Positions 10,922-20,500 of a stretch of DNA of 64,000 bases are shown here, piece by piece. This DNA is from UBA11524 sp963617205 (GTDB taxonomy: Bacteria; Bacillota; Clostridia; Christensenellales; Aristaeellaceae). The stretch's first letter is position 1. Every line of letters begins with the position of its first letter. A program made the translations under genes and the position numbers. The notes under the pieces are model-generated. The model made no database searches and had not been told where the DNA came from. It saw nothing but the letters and a program-made list of their open reading frames with translations. The stretch spans positions 62,001 through 126,000 of the forward strand of contig CAVEOA010000005.1 in NCBI GenBank assembly GCA_963617205.1. Direction: 5' to 3'.

Positions 10922-11746
10922 TCAATACAGCCCAATGCGCGTGCAGGGCACACGTCCTTCTGTCAGGTCGCTGAGGTGATGGCGGGCATGACCGATGATG
11001 ACGGTCGTCCCCTGCCTTGCCGACTTCAGCGCGTATTCGAGCTTTGCCCTTGCGCCGTTCGCACCCTCACGCGATGCGCCGACGCAGCCCTGCTGCAGCT
11101 GACGGATTTTCTCCTCAAGCGCCTCGGGCGTTGATGCTGTCACCTCGCGGACAAGCGTCGATGCGTCCTTCGGGTCGCGGTAGATGCCCTCGGTAGACGT
11201 CATCAGCACAAGCATGCGCGCCTGCACGAGATTCGCGATGACCGCCGCCGTTTCATCATTATCGACGCACTCGACGACCTGATTGCCATTTTGGCGGCGG
11301 ATGGCAAGCTCCATCTTGCGGTTTTCCTCATCGCTGACAGGGTCGTTGTAGTTGACAATCGGAATCGTCTTCTGCTGCGCGGCGCGAATCAGCAGATGGC
11401 GGATGTGCTCGCGCTTCTCCGGGTCGTTGAAATGCGTATGCTCCACCAGCAGCTGCCGCACGCCGTACTCCTGCCGGATGAACTGCCGGTAATTCTGCAT
11501 CAGGATGCTCTGCCCCTGCGCGGCGTAATCCGCCTTGATCTCGTCATCTGTGCCGCACAGCTCGCAGCCGGTGCGCTTGATGTAATCCAGCCGCCCGATT
11601 TCGGTTGCGCCGGATGTCACCCAAATCATGCCGGGCTTCAGCTCCGCGCCCAGCCGCGAAAAGATATTGTAGTCAATGTCCTGATCTTCCTTGCGGATCA
11701 GCGCCATCGACCCGATTTTGCCCACAAGCTCAAACTGGTATTTCAC
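10922..11746 (-). CDS. Amino-acid kinase family protein, distantly like glutamate 5-kinase
   Basis: 274 residues. The start YQFELVGKIGSMAL resembles the phosphate-binding lysine/glycine loop of the amino-acid kinase fold; WVTSGATEIGR corresponds to the VSSGAxxxG motif, VDNDETAAVIANLVQARMLVLMTSTEGIY to the NDxLSAxVA and LLSDxDGLY segments, and ANGARAKLEYALKSARQGTTVII to the GTGGMxTKxxAA segment of ProB. There is no PUA domain and no proA neighbour. Insertions such as CELCGTDDE are unlike standard ProB. It phosphorylates some carboxylate or phosphate acceptor by family; glutamate is only one possibility. It lies between aroK and the beta-lactamase-like gene. Confidence 0.7.
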   Translation of the reverse strand: MKYQFELVGKIGSMALIRKEDQDIDYNIFSRLGAELKPGMIWVTSGATEIGRLDYIKRTGCELCGTDDEIKADYAAQGQSILMQNYRQFIRQEYGVRQLLVEHTHFNDPEKREHIRHLLIRAAQQKTIPIVNYNDPVSDEENRKMELAIRRQNGNQVVECVDNDETAAVIANLVQARMLVLMTSTEGIYRDPKDASTLVREVTASTPEALEEKIRQLQQGCVGASREGANGARAKLEYALKSARQGTTVIIGHARHHLSDLTEGRVPCTRIGLY

Positions 11747-11782
11747 GCCTGATATCCTCCGATAACAGCTTTTATTGTTGCG

Positions 11783-12322
11783 TCAGCGCTTATCATCAGC
11801 AGCGTCCGAAATGTTGAACAGGCTCGTAATCAGCTTCTGCAGGCCGAGCATGCCAGCCTGATAGCCATGGCTGTTGTCCAGCGTCACGTCCGCGGCACGG
11901 CGGTAGATGTCGATGCGCTCGTGATAAAGCCGTTCCACCTCGCCCAGCCCCTTTTGCGCCAGCAGCGGACGGCGGTTCAACTTGATGTCGCCCATGATTT
12001 CCTCCAGCGGACGGTTAATGAGCACCAGCACGCCCGAATTGCGCATGATGGCCAGATTGACATCGCGCAGGACAAGCCCGCCGCCGGTGGATACGATGCT
12101 GCCCTGCTCGCGTGTCAGCTCAATAAGCATGTTCGTTTCGGCATTGCGGAACGCCTGCTCGCCGTACCGTGCGAAGATGTCGGTTGTTGAGCAGCCGATA
12201 GATTGCTCAATGCGCTGGTCGATGTCGATGAAGGGCAGACCGAGGTTGTTGGCGACACGCCGCCCAAGCGAGCTCTTGCCGCTGCCAGGCATTCCGATGA
12301 TGTACACATGACGGTTAAGCAT
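11783..12322 (-). CDS. aroK: Shikimate kinase
   Basis: Phosphorylates shikimate at O3 in the chorismate pathway. 179 residues from the ATG at 12322. Walker A is GMPGSGKSSLGRR, the shikimate-binding Asp/Arg set appears in FIDIDQRIE and FRNAE, the glycine cluster is STGGGLVLR, and the lid contains NRRPLLA. A longer in-frame extension exists upstream but overlaps chorismate mutase in another frame. The chosen ATG overlaps the chorismate mutase stop by 8 bases, consistent with translational coupling. Confidence 0.92.
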   Translation of the reverse strand: MLNRHVYIIGMPGSGKSSLGRRVANNLGLPFIDIDQRIEQSIGCSTTDIFARYGEQAFRNAETNMLIELTREQGSIVSTGGGLVLRDVNLAIMRNSGVLVLINRPLEEIMGDIKLNRRPLLAQKGLGEVERLYHERIDIYRRAADVTLDNSHGYQAGMLGLQKLITSLFNISDAADDKR

Positions 12323-12602
12323 GATGCGCCTCCCGAAGCAGCTTCTCCTGCTCGCTGCGGCTCTGCGCCATAATTTCGCGGTACAGGGCGCGCGTTGCAT
12401 CCGCAAGGTCAGGATGGTCGAGCATTTCCACGCGGCTCCTGAGCACCGCTTCCTCCCGGCTCGCGTCAAGCACCGGCTTGCCCATTGTCAGCTTGACCTG
12501 TGCCACCTCTCTGCTCAGCATCATCCGGCGTTCATACAGCGCGACCATCTGCCGGTCAATCTCATCCAGCTCCTGTCGAATCTCCGCAAGCTCCCGCATC
12601 AT
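12315..12602 (-). CDS. Chorismate mutase, AroQ type
   Basis: Converts chorismate to prephenate for Phe/Tyr synthesis. 95 residues, all-helical AroQ size. Signature LAEIRQELDEIDRQMVALYE, then the RRMMLSREVAQVK helix with the active-site Arg and Lys, and REEAVL further on. First gene of a four-gene operon with aroK; AAGGAAGG precedes two adjacent ATG codons. There is no fused prephenate dehydratase or DAHP synthase domain. Confidence 0.9.
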   Translation of the reverse strand: MMRELAEIRQELDEIDRQMVALYERRMMLSREVAQVKLTMGKPVLDASREEAVLRSRVEMLDHPDLADATRALYREIMAQSRSEQEKLLREAHHA

Positions 12603-12646
12603 TTTGCCCTTCCTTGCTGACAGTATATGCTGCCTAATATAACGCC

Positions 12647-12675
12647 ATTATAGCGTATTATGCGTCTGTTCGCAA
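12647..12675 (-). promoter_or_regulatory. Promoter of the chorismate mutase-aroK operon
   Basis: -35 TTGCGA (12675-12670), 17-bp spacer, -10 TATAAT (12652-12647) on the minus strand. Confidence 0.8.
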
Positions 12676-12760
12676 GCGGATTTTTCCGGTGAACCGCGAT
12701 TTGTTTCACGCCTGCGATCTGTCGATGGAATCGGATATCTTCAAATTGTGAATCTCATGC

Positions 12761-12789
12761 TTGCGAATTTCCCCTCGGTGATGTACAAT
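12761..12789 (+). promoter_or_regulatory. galM promoter
   Basis: -35 TTGCGA (12761-12766), 17-bp spacer, -10 TACAAT (12784-12789). It diverges from the aro operon promoter in the 244-base gap. Confidence 0.75.
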
Positions 12790-12846
12790 AATGACCGGAA
12801 TCATTGCGCATTGTTAGAATGCGGCTGATTGAGGAGGATGCTATCG

Positions 12847-13908
12847 ATGTCAATCACAACAAAGCTGTTCGGAAAGACGAAAGCAGGACAGAATGTGACG
12901 ATGTACACGCTTACGAATCATCTGGGCGCGTCGGTGTCCGTGCTTGATTTGGGCGCCATCGTGACGAATATCATTGTGCCGGACAAGAACGGTAAGCTTG
13001 ATGACGTGGCGCTGGGCTTCGACACGCTGGAAAAGTACGAGGGCGGTCACGGCTCCATGGGCGATACCATCGGGCGCTTTGCCAACCGCATCGGCGGCGC
13101 ATCGTTCACGCTGGACGGCGAGACGTATCACCTGTATGCCAACGATGGCGCAAACTGCCTGCACGGCGGCAAGGACGGCTTCCAGAAGAAAATCTGGCAG
13201 GCTGAGCCCACGCTCGGCGAGCATAGCGATTCGGTGCGCTTCCGCTATGTCTCCGCGGATATGGAGGAGAATTTCCCCGGCAATCTGACGGCGGATGTGA
13301 CGATTAGCTGGGATGACGACTGCAACCTGACGTTCCGCTATCAGGCGATGACGGACAGGGCGACCGTCATCAACATGACGAATCACACGTATTTCAACCT
13401 CGCCGGACATGACCACGGCACGGTGCGCGACCACGAGGTGTATGTGGACAGCGATGTCGTGACGGATGTCGACAGCGGTCTGATTCCGACGGGCACGTAT
13501 CTGCCGGTCAGCCTGACGCCGCTTGACCTGCGCGAGGGGATGCTCATCGGCGATGGGCTTGATCGCATGAATGAATCCGTCCCGATGATGTACGCAAAGG
13601 GCTATGATTGCAATTATGTCCTGCGCAAGGGCAGTGCGATGGGGTTGGGCGCGTGCGTGCACCACGAGGAATCCGGCAGGACGATGGAAGTCATCACGGA
13701 CCAGCCGGGTGTGCAGCTCTATACCGCCTGCACGACGAACTACGAGGGCGGCAAGGGCGGCATGCATTATCTGCCGTATTCCGGTCTGTGCCTTGAAACG
13801 CAGCATTATCCGGATTCGCCCAATCACCCGAATTTCCCGACGACGGTGCTCCGTCCGGGCGAAATCTATGACACGACCACGATTTACGCCTTCCGCGTGG
13901 ATGCGTAA
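12847..13908 (+). CDS. galM: Aldose 1-epimerase (mutarotase)
   Basis: Interconverts alpha and beta anomers of hexoses. 353 residues, normal for the family. Motifs seen: GDTIGRFANRIGGASF, the catalytic-His region NMTNHTYFNLAGHD, and a C-terminal segment GLCLETQHYPDSPNHPNFP that carries the catalytic Glu. The ATG at 12847 is preferred to ATG 12838 because GGAGG at 12833-12837 lies 9 bases before it. Monocistronic, with its own promoter and terminator. Confidence 0.93.
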   Translation: MSITTKLFGKTKAGQNVTMYTLTNHLGASVSVLDLGAIVTNIIVPDKNGKLDDVALGFDTLEKYEGGHGSMGDTIGRFANRIGGASFTLDGETYHLYANDGANCLHGGKDGFQKKIWQAEPTLGEHSDSVRFRYVSADMEENFPGNLTADVTISWDDDCNLTFRYQAMTDRATVINMTNHTYFNLAGHDHGTVRDHEVYVDSDVVTDVDSGLIPTGTYLPVSLTPLDLREGMLIGDGLDRMNESVPMMYAKGYDCNYVLRKGSAMGLGACVHHEESGRTMEVITDQPGVQLYTACTTNYEGGKGGMHYLPYSGLCLETQHYPDSPNHPNFPTTVLRPGEIYDTTTIYAFRVDA

Positions 13909-13922
13909 TCAATCGAAAAATC

Positions 13923-13964
13923 GCTGCGCAGTCGGCTGAAGGGCTTGGCTGCGCAGCTCTTTTT
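13923..13964 (+). terminator. galM terminator
   Basis: Stem GCTGCGCAG (13923-13931) with CTGCGCAGC (13949-13957), followed by TCTTTTTG. Confidence 0.8.
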
Positions 13965-14017
13965 GTCTGCGGACAGCGCAAATTGTGCCCTTTTTTTGTT
14001 TTTTCTGGTTATAGCAG

Positions 14018-14046
14018 TTGTGTTCTGTCCTGCGCTGTGTTACACT
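14018..14046 (+). promoter_or_regulatory. Promoter of the esterase-esterase-ATP-grasp operon
   Basis: -35 TTGTGT (14018-14023), 17-bp spacer, -10 TACACT (14041-14046), 84 bases before the first start codon. Confidence 0.7.
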
Positions 14047-14129
14047 GTCAACTGGTCGGAAACGACTTGCGGATTGATCGGCAAACTCGCGCGATTTCGT
14101 CAGAATCGCTTTGAGAGGAAGCATGCAGT

Positions 14130-14897
14130 ATGATTGAAAAATGGAGCACCCAGATTCCGAAGCTGTCGGGTCGGGAGGGACGCACCGTTTATGTTTATGT
14201 GCCGGATGAGGCGCAGGAGAATCCCGAAGCGCGTTATCCGGTGCTGTATATGTTCGATGGGCATAATGTCTTTTTTGATTCGGATGCCACGTACGGCAAA
14301 TGCTGGGGCATGAAGGAGTACCTCGAGGCGGACCGCACGCCGCTGATTGTGGTGGCGGTGGATTGCAACCATTCGCCGAACAACGGTCGTCTGATGGAGT
14401 ATTCGCCGTTCACGTTCGAGGATCCGAAGCTGGGCTACATTCGCGGACGCGGCAAGACGACGATGGACTGGTTCGCCTGCACGCTCAAGGGCATGATTGA
14501 CGAGAAGTACCCGACGCTGCCGGAGCGCGAAACGACATGGATTGCCGGCTCGAGCATGGGCGGACTGATGAGCCTGTATGCGGTGACGGCCTATAATCAC
14601 GTGTATTCCCGTGCGGCATGCCTGTCCCCGAGCATCTGGTTCGCAACGCGCAGCCTTGACCGGCTCATCCGCGATGCGCAGATAGCGCCGGACACGGTCA
14701 TCTACATGGATTACGGCTCTCGCGAAATGCGTCATCACGACAACATGCGCAAGCAATACGCCGCCGTGACGAGCCGCCTTCTGGAGAAGAACGTCCTGCT
14801 GACGAGCCGCATCGTGCCCAACGGCGACCACTGCGAGGCATGCTGGGAGGAGCAGATTCCGTTCTTCATGCACATCCTGTTTTATAACCGCGATTAA
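14130..14897 (+). CDS. Alpha/beta-hydrolase esterase (esterase D / PF00756-like), first gene of triad
   Basis: 255 residues, no signal peptide. N-terminal beta strands REGRTVYVYVPDEAQ, then YPVLYMFDGHNVFFD, typical of the putative esterase family that includes S-formylglutathione hydrolase and enterochelin esterase. Nucleophile elbow IAGSSMGGLMSLYA (GxSxG), acid in the strand VIYMDYGSRE, catalytic His probably in PNGDHCEACW. AGAGGAAG lies upstream of the ATG. It is followed by an unrelated alpha/beta-hydrolase after 15 bases and by an ATP-grasp ligase, apparently one transcript. The substrate is unknown. Confidence 0.83.
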   Translation: MIEKWSTQIPKLSGREGRTVYVYVPDEAQENPEARYPVLYMFDGHNVFFDSDATYGKCWGMKEYLEADRTPLIVVAVDCNHSPNNGRLMEYSPFTFEDPKLGYIRGRGKTTMDWFACTLKGMIDEKYPTLPERETTWIAGSSMGGLMSLYAVTAYNHVYSRAACLSPSIWFATRSLDRLIRDAQIAPDTVIYMDYGSREMRHHDNMRKQYAAVTSRLLEKNVLLTSRIVPNGDHCEACWEEQIPFFMHILFYNRD

Positions 14898-14912
14898 AGG
14901 AAGATTAGCTGA

Positions 14913-15659
14913 ATGCAGACATTTTATACGAAATGGTACAGCCCATCTGTCGGGCGCGACATGGAAATCAAGGTGTACGGTCATGCCGGAAGACCGGTGC
15001 TGTTTATTCCCTGCCAGAACGGGCGGTTCTTCGATTTTGAGAACTATCATATGACCGATGTGTGGGCGCCGTGGATTGATGGCGGGCAGTGCACCGTGTT
15101 CTCGATTGATACGCTCGATCTGGAGACGTATTCCGCCGATTACGATGCGCATGACCGCATCCGCCGCCATGAAGCATGGATGAACTACATCGTGCGCGAG
15201 GTCGTGCCGTTCATCCAGTCCATGACGAACGACCGCAACGGTTGGGACGGTCAGCCGGGCATCATTGCCTTCGGGTGCAGCCTCGGCGCGACGCATGCCG
15301 CGAACCTCTATTTCCGCTTTCCTGAGCTCTTTGACGGGCTGCTGGCGCTCAGCGGCATCTACACGAGCGAATATGGCTTTGCCGGTTGCACGGACGACCT
15401 TGTTTATGCCAATTCGCCGGTGGATTACCTCGGCGGCATGGCGCCGGATCATCCGTATATCCGGCTGTACAACGAGCATAAGGCGGTCATTGTGGTCGGT
15501 CAGGGCGCATGGGAAGTGCCGGAAAGCACATTTCAGCTGCGCGATATCTGCCAGCAGAAGGATATCCATGTCTGGTTTGACATCTGGGGATATGATGTCA
15601 AGCACGACTGGGACTGGTGGTATCAGCAGGTGGCCTACCATGTGCCGCACATCCTCTGA
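14913..15659 (+). CDS. Alpha/beta-hydrolase esterase-like protein (COG4947-like), second gene of triad
   Basis: 248 residues. MQTFYTKWYSPSVGRDMEIK begins the fold; PVLFIPCQNGRFFDFENY follows; the nucleophile elbow is IIAFGCSLGATHAAN (GxSxG with Cys before Ser) and a likely catalytic His lies in YDVKHDWDWW. It is rich in Trp, Tyr and Phe and lacks a signal peptide. It is only distantly like the esterase before it, so the pair is not a simple duplication. It is separated from its neighbours by 15 and 29 bases, with its own ribosome sites. The substrate is unknown. Confidence 0.78.
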   Translation: MQTFYTKWYSPSVGRDMEIKVYGHAGRPVLFIPCQNGRFFDFENYHMTDVWAPWIDGGQCTVFSIDTLDLETYSADYDAHDRIRRHEAWMNYIVREVVPFIQSMTNDRNGWDGQPGIIAFGCSLGATHAANLYFRFPELFDGLLALSGIYTSEYGFAGCTDDLVYANSPVDYLGGMAPDHPYIRLYNEHKAVIVVGQGAWEVPESTFQLRDICQQKDIHVWFDIWGYDVKHDWDWWYQQVAYHVPHIL

Positions 15660-15688
15660 GCATACGAAGAGAAAAGGATTGAAGAAGC

Positions 15689-16882
15689 ATGAAGAACTTT
15701 GTGTTCATTTCCCCGAACTTTCCGGTCAACTACTGGCAGTTTTGCCGTCAGCTGCGCAATAACGGCATGCGCGTGCTGGGCATCGGCGATCAGCCCTATG
15801 ATACGCTGCTGCCGGAGCTGAAGGATTCGCTCCATGAGTACTACAAGGTCGGCAGCATGGAGAACTACGATGAAGTCTATCGTGCAGTGGCGTTCTTCAT
15901 CAGCAAGTACGGGCGCATCGACTGGCTGGAAAGCAACAACGAGTACTGGCTTGAGCGCGATGCGATGCTTCGCACGGATTTCCACATCACAAGCGGCTTT
16001 CAGGTCAGCGACATGCCGCGCATTAAGTTCAAGTCCAAGATGAAGGAATATTACCAGCGTGCAGGCATTGCGACTGCGCGGTATCATCTGGTGGATGACT
16101 TCGGCGGATGCATGGCGTTCATCCGCGAGGTCGGCTGGCCGGTGATTGTCAAGCCGGACAACGGCGTCGGCGCGTCGCATACCTATAAGCTGTCAGACGA
16201 GGAGGATCTCCGCCATTTCCTGGCGCTCAAGGAGATGGAGGTGTCCTACATCATGGAGGAGTTCATCCACGCTGAGGTCAACAGCTATGATGCGATCATC
16301 AACAGCAAGGGCGAGCCGATTTTTGAAACGGGCAACGTCACGCCGTTCTCCATCATGGACATTGTCAACAACGATGACAACTCCGTCTATTATATTGTCA
16401 AGCAGCTGCATGATGATGTCCGCGCAGCAGGCCGCGCAACCGTGAAGTCCTTCGGCGTGCGCAGCCGTTTCGTGCACTTCGAGTTCTTCCGCCTGACGGA
16501 GGATCAGGAGAGCATGGGCAAGAAGGGTGATGTCGTGGCGCTTGAGGTGAACATGCGCCCGTGCGGCGGCTATTCGCCGGACATGATGAATTTCGCCAAT
16601 TCGACGGATGTCTACAAGATCTGGGCGGACATGATTGCCTACGACAGCACGCTGACGCAGCAGGGCGAGCACGCGTTCTGCGCCTTTGCGGGACGCCGTG
16701 ACGGCAAGCACTTCCGCGTTTCGCATGACGAACTGGTGAGCAAATATGCCGCGCAGATGAAGATGGTCGGGCGTGTGCCGGATGCGCTGTCGGGCGCGAT
16801 GGGCAACACGATGTATGTTGCGAACTTCCCGACCGAGGAAGCCATGCATGCGTTCTACAGGGATGCCTGCGACACCTTATGA
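15689..16882 (+). CDS. ATP-grasp carboxylate ligase, third gene of triad
   Basis: 397 residues. An N-terminal Rossmann-like part (MKNFVFISPNFPVNYWQF) precedes the ATP-grasp fold. Nucleotide-binding elements are seen: VGWPVIVKPDNGVGASHTYKL (Lys and glycine-rich loop region), SYIMEEFIHAEVNSYDAI, and the Mg-binding EVNMRPCGG with the E-x-N-x-R pattern. All key residues look present, so it should be an active ligase joining a carboxylate to an amine or thiol via acyl phosphate. AGAAAAGGA lies upstream. The two hydrolases before it suggest a make-and-cleave or activated-ester scheme, which is inference. Confidence 0.82.
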   Translation: MKNFVFISPNFPVNYWQFCRQLRNNGMRVLGIGDQPYDTLLPELKDSLHEYYKVGSMENYDEVYRAVAFFISKYGRIDWLESNNEYWLERDAMLRTDFHITSGFQVSDMPRIKFKSKMKEYYQRAGIATARYHLVDDFGGCMAFIREVGWPVIVKPDNGVGASHTYKLSDEEDLRHFLALKEMEVSYIMEEFIHAEVNSYDAIINSKGEPIFETGNVTPFSIMDIVNNDDNSVYYIVKQLHDDVRAAGRATVKSFGVRSRFVHFEFFRLTEDQESMGKKGDVVALEVNMRPCGGYSPDMMNFANSTDVYKIWADMIAYDSTLTQQGEHAFCAFAGRRDGKHFRVSHDELVSKYAAQMKMVGRVPDALSGAMGNTMYVANFPTEEAMHAFYRDACDTL

Positions 16883-16898
16883 CGGAAATGAAACAGAT

Positions 16899-16932
16899 GG
16901 GAGACCGATCAGCTGACCGGTCTCCCAATTTT
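16899..16932 (+). terminator. Terminator of the triad operon
   Basis: Stem GGGAGACCG (16899-16907) with CGGTCTCCC (16918-16926), then AATTTTATTA. It lies between convergent genes and could also slow minus-strand transcripts. Confidence 0.75.
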
Positions 16933-16933
16933 A

Positions 16934-17425
16934 TTACAGCGCATGATAGTATGGGCAGATGTCCTCGTAGTGACCGTCCTTCATGCGGAAGCCCTTCGGG
17001 ATGATGCCCAGCGGCACGAAACCAAGCCGCTCATACAGGTGACGTGCATGGATGTTGCTGCGCACGACGGCATTGAACTGCATGATGGCGAACCCGTTCC
17101 GCTTGCCCTGCATCAGGCTGTCCGAAACGAGCGCCTCGCCGATGTGCAGACCGCGTGCATCGCGGCTGACGGCATAGCTCGCGTTGCAGATGTGTCCGCA
17201 GCGTCCGATGTTGTTCGGGTGGAGGATGTACAGCCCGAGCACCTTGCCGGTATCTGCATCGACGGCAACGGCGCTGAGCGTCTGCGCGGAAAAAAAGCGG
17301 TCGCCGGTGTCTGTCGTCAGGAACTCCTCCTGCGGAAAGGCAATGCCATCCTCGACGACTTCATTCCAGATGCGAACCATCTCCGGCACATCGGATTCTG
17401 CATAGGCCCGGACGAGCATGTTCAT
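16934..17425 (-). CDS. GNAT-family N-acetyltransferase (phosphinothricin-acetyltransferase-like)
   Basis: 163 residues. MLVRAYAESDVPEMVRIWNEVV is the usual GNAT N-terminus; the acetyl-CoA loop is SRDARGLHIGEAL (R/Q-x2-G-x-G/A variant) and the C-terminal motif is NIHARHLYERLGFVPLGI. Order and spacing resemble the Pat/YwnH subgroup that acetylates small amines or amino-acid analogues. AAAGGAG precedes the ATG. The substrate is not predictable. Confidence 0.83.
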   Translation of the reverse strand: MNMLVRAYAESDVPEMVRIWNEVVEDGIAFPQEEFLTTDTGDRFFSAQTLSAVAVDADTGKVLGLYILHPNNIGRCGHICNASYAVSRDARGLHIGEALVSDSLMQGKRNGFAIMQFNAVVRSNIHARHLYERLGFVPLGIIPKGFRMKDGHYEDICPYYHAL

Positions 17426-17475
17426 GTGAAATCAGACTCCTTTTTGCGCAATGATGCAAAACGCGGACGGAATGT

Positions 17476-17481
17476 ATTATA
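17476..17481 (-). promoter_or_regulatory. Probable -10 box for the GNAT gene
   Basis: TATAAT on the minus strand, centred in the 13-bp palindrome ATGTAT-T-ATACAT (17472-17484). The -35 is poor, so an activator or weak expression is possible. Confidence 0.4.
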
Positions 17482-17508
17482 CATCCAATCCGGCGAAAAA
17501 AGAAGCCC

Positions 17509-17537
17509 TTTTCAGCACTGTGGAAATGTGGTACAAT
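17509..17537 (+). promoter_or_regulatory. Promoter of the SNF2 helicase gene
   Basis: -35 TTTTCA (17509-17514), 17-bp spacer, -10 TACAAT (17532-17537). Transcription from here excludes the in-frame ATG at 17451. Confidence 0.6.
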
Positions 17538-17570
17538 GAAAATGCAAGTTTGACGGAACGAGGTGCAGGG

Positions 17571-20500
17571 ATGGATCAGAAGCAGGTTTTAAGCATGTTT
17601 TCTGCATCGGATTACTGGAAGGGCATGGATTATTACAAGCGGGGGCTGGTAGAAAAAATCTGGCATAAGGAAATCAATCAAACAACAACTGAGATTTCCG
17701 GGCTTGTCATGGGAACCATCGCGTACAGTGCCCGCCTGACGCTTCGGAATGATCAGATCGTGCAAAGAAGCTGCACATGCCCCAGATGCAGGGAGTGGGG
17801 AAGCTGCAAGCATCTTGCGGCGGTCATGATTGAATATGTGGAAACGGTGGAAAGCCAGTACAAAAAAAGCGACAGTGCGGCGCAGCAGATGCTGACCACC
17901 TATCTGACGAAGGCGCAGAGGCAGACGGAAGCGCCTCAGCGGCTTGCACACCTTGTGCCTCGATTGGTGCCCGAAGAGATGGATTCATATCCGTCCTTTT
18001 CCTTCCTTGTGGGATATGATAAGCTGTATGCGGTCAGGAACATAGAGCATTTCCTGAATAATGTCAGTCAGGAAAAAACGGAAACCTACGGCAAGGGACT
18101 GACGCTGAATCACAGCATGGAGCAGTTCGATGCGAGGTCGCAGAAAATCATCCAGCTGCTGATGAATGAATTTCCGCAGTTTCATTCCGTTGGTTCGTAT
18201 GGATATTACCGTGAGACATACGGCTACAGCTATCGAAAGAATGAAATCCGGCTGAGAGGCGATGCGTTTGACCGCATGTTCGACCTGATCAAGGACGAAC
18301 CGCTGGCCACGACGGACAAAGGGTTGATTCATCTTGAAGAACGCGATCCCGAGATCACCGTCAGGATTGAAAAGAAAAAGAAGAATGTCAATCTGCTGGT
18401 TGAGACGGAAGAAACGTTCACCTATTTCGGCAGCAACCGGTGCCGGTATCTGATTGGCGACGAGAGGCTGCTCCGGTGCTCGAAGCAATTCAGCGAGAAG
18501 GTCGGTCCGCTGATTAAAAGCGGAAGGAACAAAATGGCGCTGTCCTTCGATGATCTGCCGACCTTTTGCAGCTGTGTGCTGCCGGAAATCAGCGGGATGG
18601 TCAAAATCGTGGATTCGGGGAATCTTTTGCAGGAGTATGTGCCGGAGGACTGCACGGTACGCTTCTATTTCGACATGGACAGGGAGACGCTGACGCTGGC
18701 GATTGCCTTTGTTTATGGCGAACACAGCTTCACATCCGCCGATGAACCGAACGACCGGGATGGCGTAAGGCGAAACCTTCGCCAGGAGAAAAGCGCTGTT
18801 TCCTTTGCGGAGCGCTTCTTTGAGCATGACGCGAAGGATCGGCTCGTGATCCGCAATGAGGATGCCATCTATGACTTCCTTTCCTCCGGCCTCGACAGCT
18901 TCCGCGAGCACGGGGAGGTCTATGTCAGCAGCCGTTTGCAGAACAGGCGCGTATCGCCTGCACCGGCGAAAATCGGCGTGTCCGTCTCCGATGGTCTGCT
19001 GACGCTGTCGATGGATGCAGGCGGATTTCCGCCGGAGGAGCTGTCTGCGCTCTACGAGAGCATGCTTCTGCGCAAGCGCTATCATCGCCTTGCCGATGGG
19101 CGCTACATGCCCATTGACGGCTCGTCCTGCGAGAAGCTGGCTGAAATGACGCAGATGCTTCAGCTTTCCCCGAAGGAGATGAAGAGCGGCAGTATCAGGC
19201 TGCCGGCATATCGCGGATTGTATCTCGACTCGATGCTGACGGGCAACGACGGCATTCAGGTCAGCCGCGACACGCAGTTCCGAGCGATGATTCGCAATTT
19301 CAAGACGCTGTCGGAAAGCGATTACGCGGCGCCGCCGGATTTGACCGCTTCGCTGCGCTCGTATCAGCTGACCGGCTATCAGTGGCTCAAGACGCTGGAA
19401 AGCTATGGCTTCGGCGGCATTCTGGCGGATGAAATGGGCTTGGGCAAGACGCTGCAGGCCATCGCGTTCCTCGATACGGTCCGCAATGAGCGCGTTGGCA
19501 TACCGAATCTGGTCGTTTGCCCGGCGTCGCTGATTTACAACTGGGGCGATGAAATGCAGAGGTTCGCGCCGCAGATGAAATATGCGCTGATTCTCGGCAA
19601 CGCGGCAGAACGCAGGGAGAAGCGTCAAGGCGCGGCGGATGCGGACGTGTGGGTGACATCCTATGAGCTGCTGCGGCAGGATATCGAGGACTATGCAGCG
19701 CTGAGCTTCTACTGCTGCGTGCTTGATGAGGCGCAACACATCAAGAACAGCACAACGCTCGTTTCCAAGAGCGTCAAGCGTATCGTGTGCCGGCAGCGCT
19801 TTGTGCTGACCGGTACGCCGATTGAGAACCGCCTCAGCGAGCTGTGGAACCTGTTCGACTTCATGATGCCGGGCTATCTGTTCTCGCATCACGCGTTTGT
19901 CGAGAAACTCGAAAAGCCCATCGTGAAATCAAAAAACAGCGAAGCAATGTCGCAGCTGCGCAGGCTGGTGCAGCCGTTTATGCTTCGCCGATTAAAGGCG
20001 GACGTGCTCAAGGAGCTGCCTGCAAAGCAGGAATATGTCCGCAGAATCTCCCTTTCCGAGGAAGAGCAGAAGATATATTTCGCGAACGTGCAGGCGACGC
20101 TCAGCGGTATCCATCAGGGAGAGGACAAGCTGCAGATTCTTGCGGCGCTGACACGGCTGCGTCAGGTGTGCTGCGACCCGAATCTCTGCTACGAAAATTA
20201 TACCGGCGCGACAAGCAAGCTGGACGCGTGCGTAGAGCTGTGCGAGGAGATGGTGGAGAACAAGCACCAGATCCTGCTGTTCTCGCAGTTCACCTCGATG
20301 CTGGAGCGGCTGCGCAATCGGCTCGATGCGGCGGGCATTTCAAACTTCACGCTGCAGGGCTCCACATCAAAGGAACGCCGTGCGGAGCTCGTAAAGGCAT
20401 TCAACGCAGGCGAAGCATCGGTTTTCCTGATTTCGCTCAAGGCAGGCGGAACAGGGCTGAACCTGACGGCGGCGGATGTGGTCATCCATTTCGATCCGTG

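Noticed and set aside
14100..15650. A 516-codon minus-strand open frame opposite the two esterases
   Set aside because: Shadow of two genes with clear GxSxG motifs and ribosome sites.
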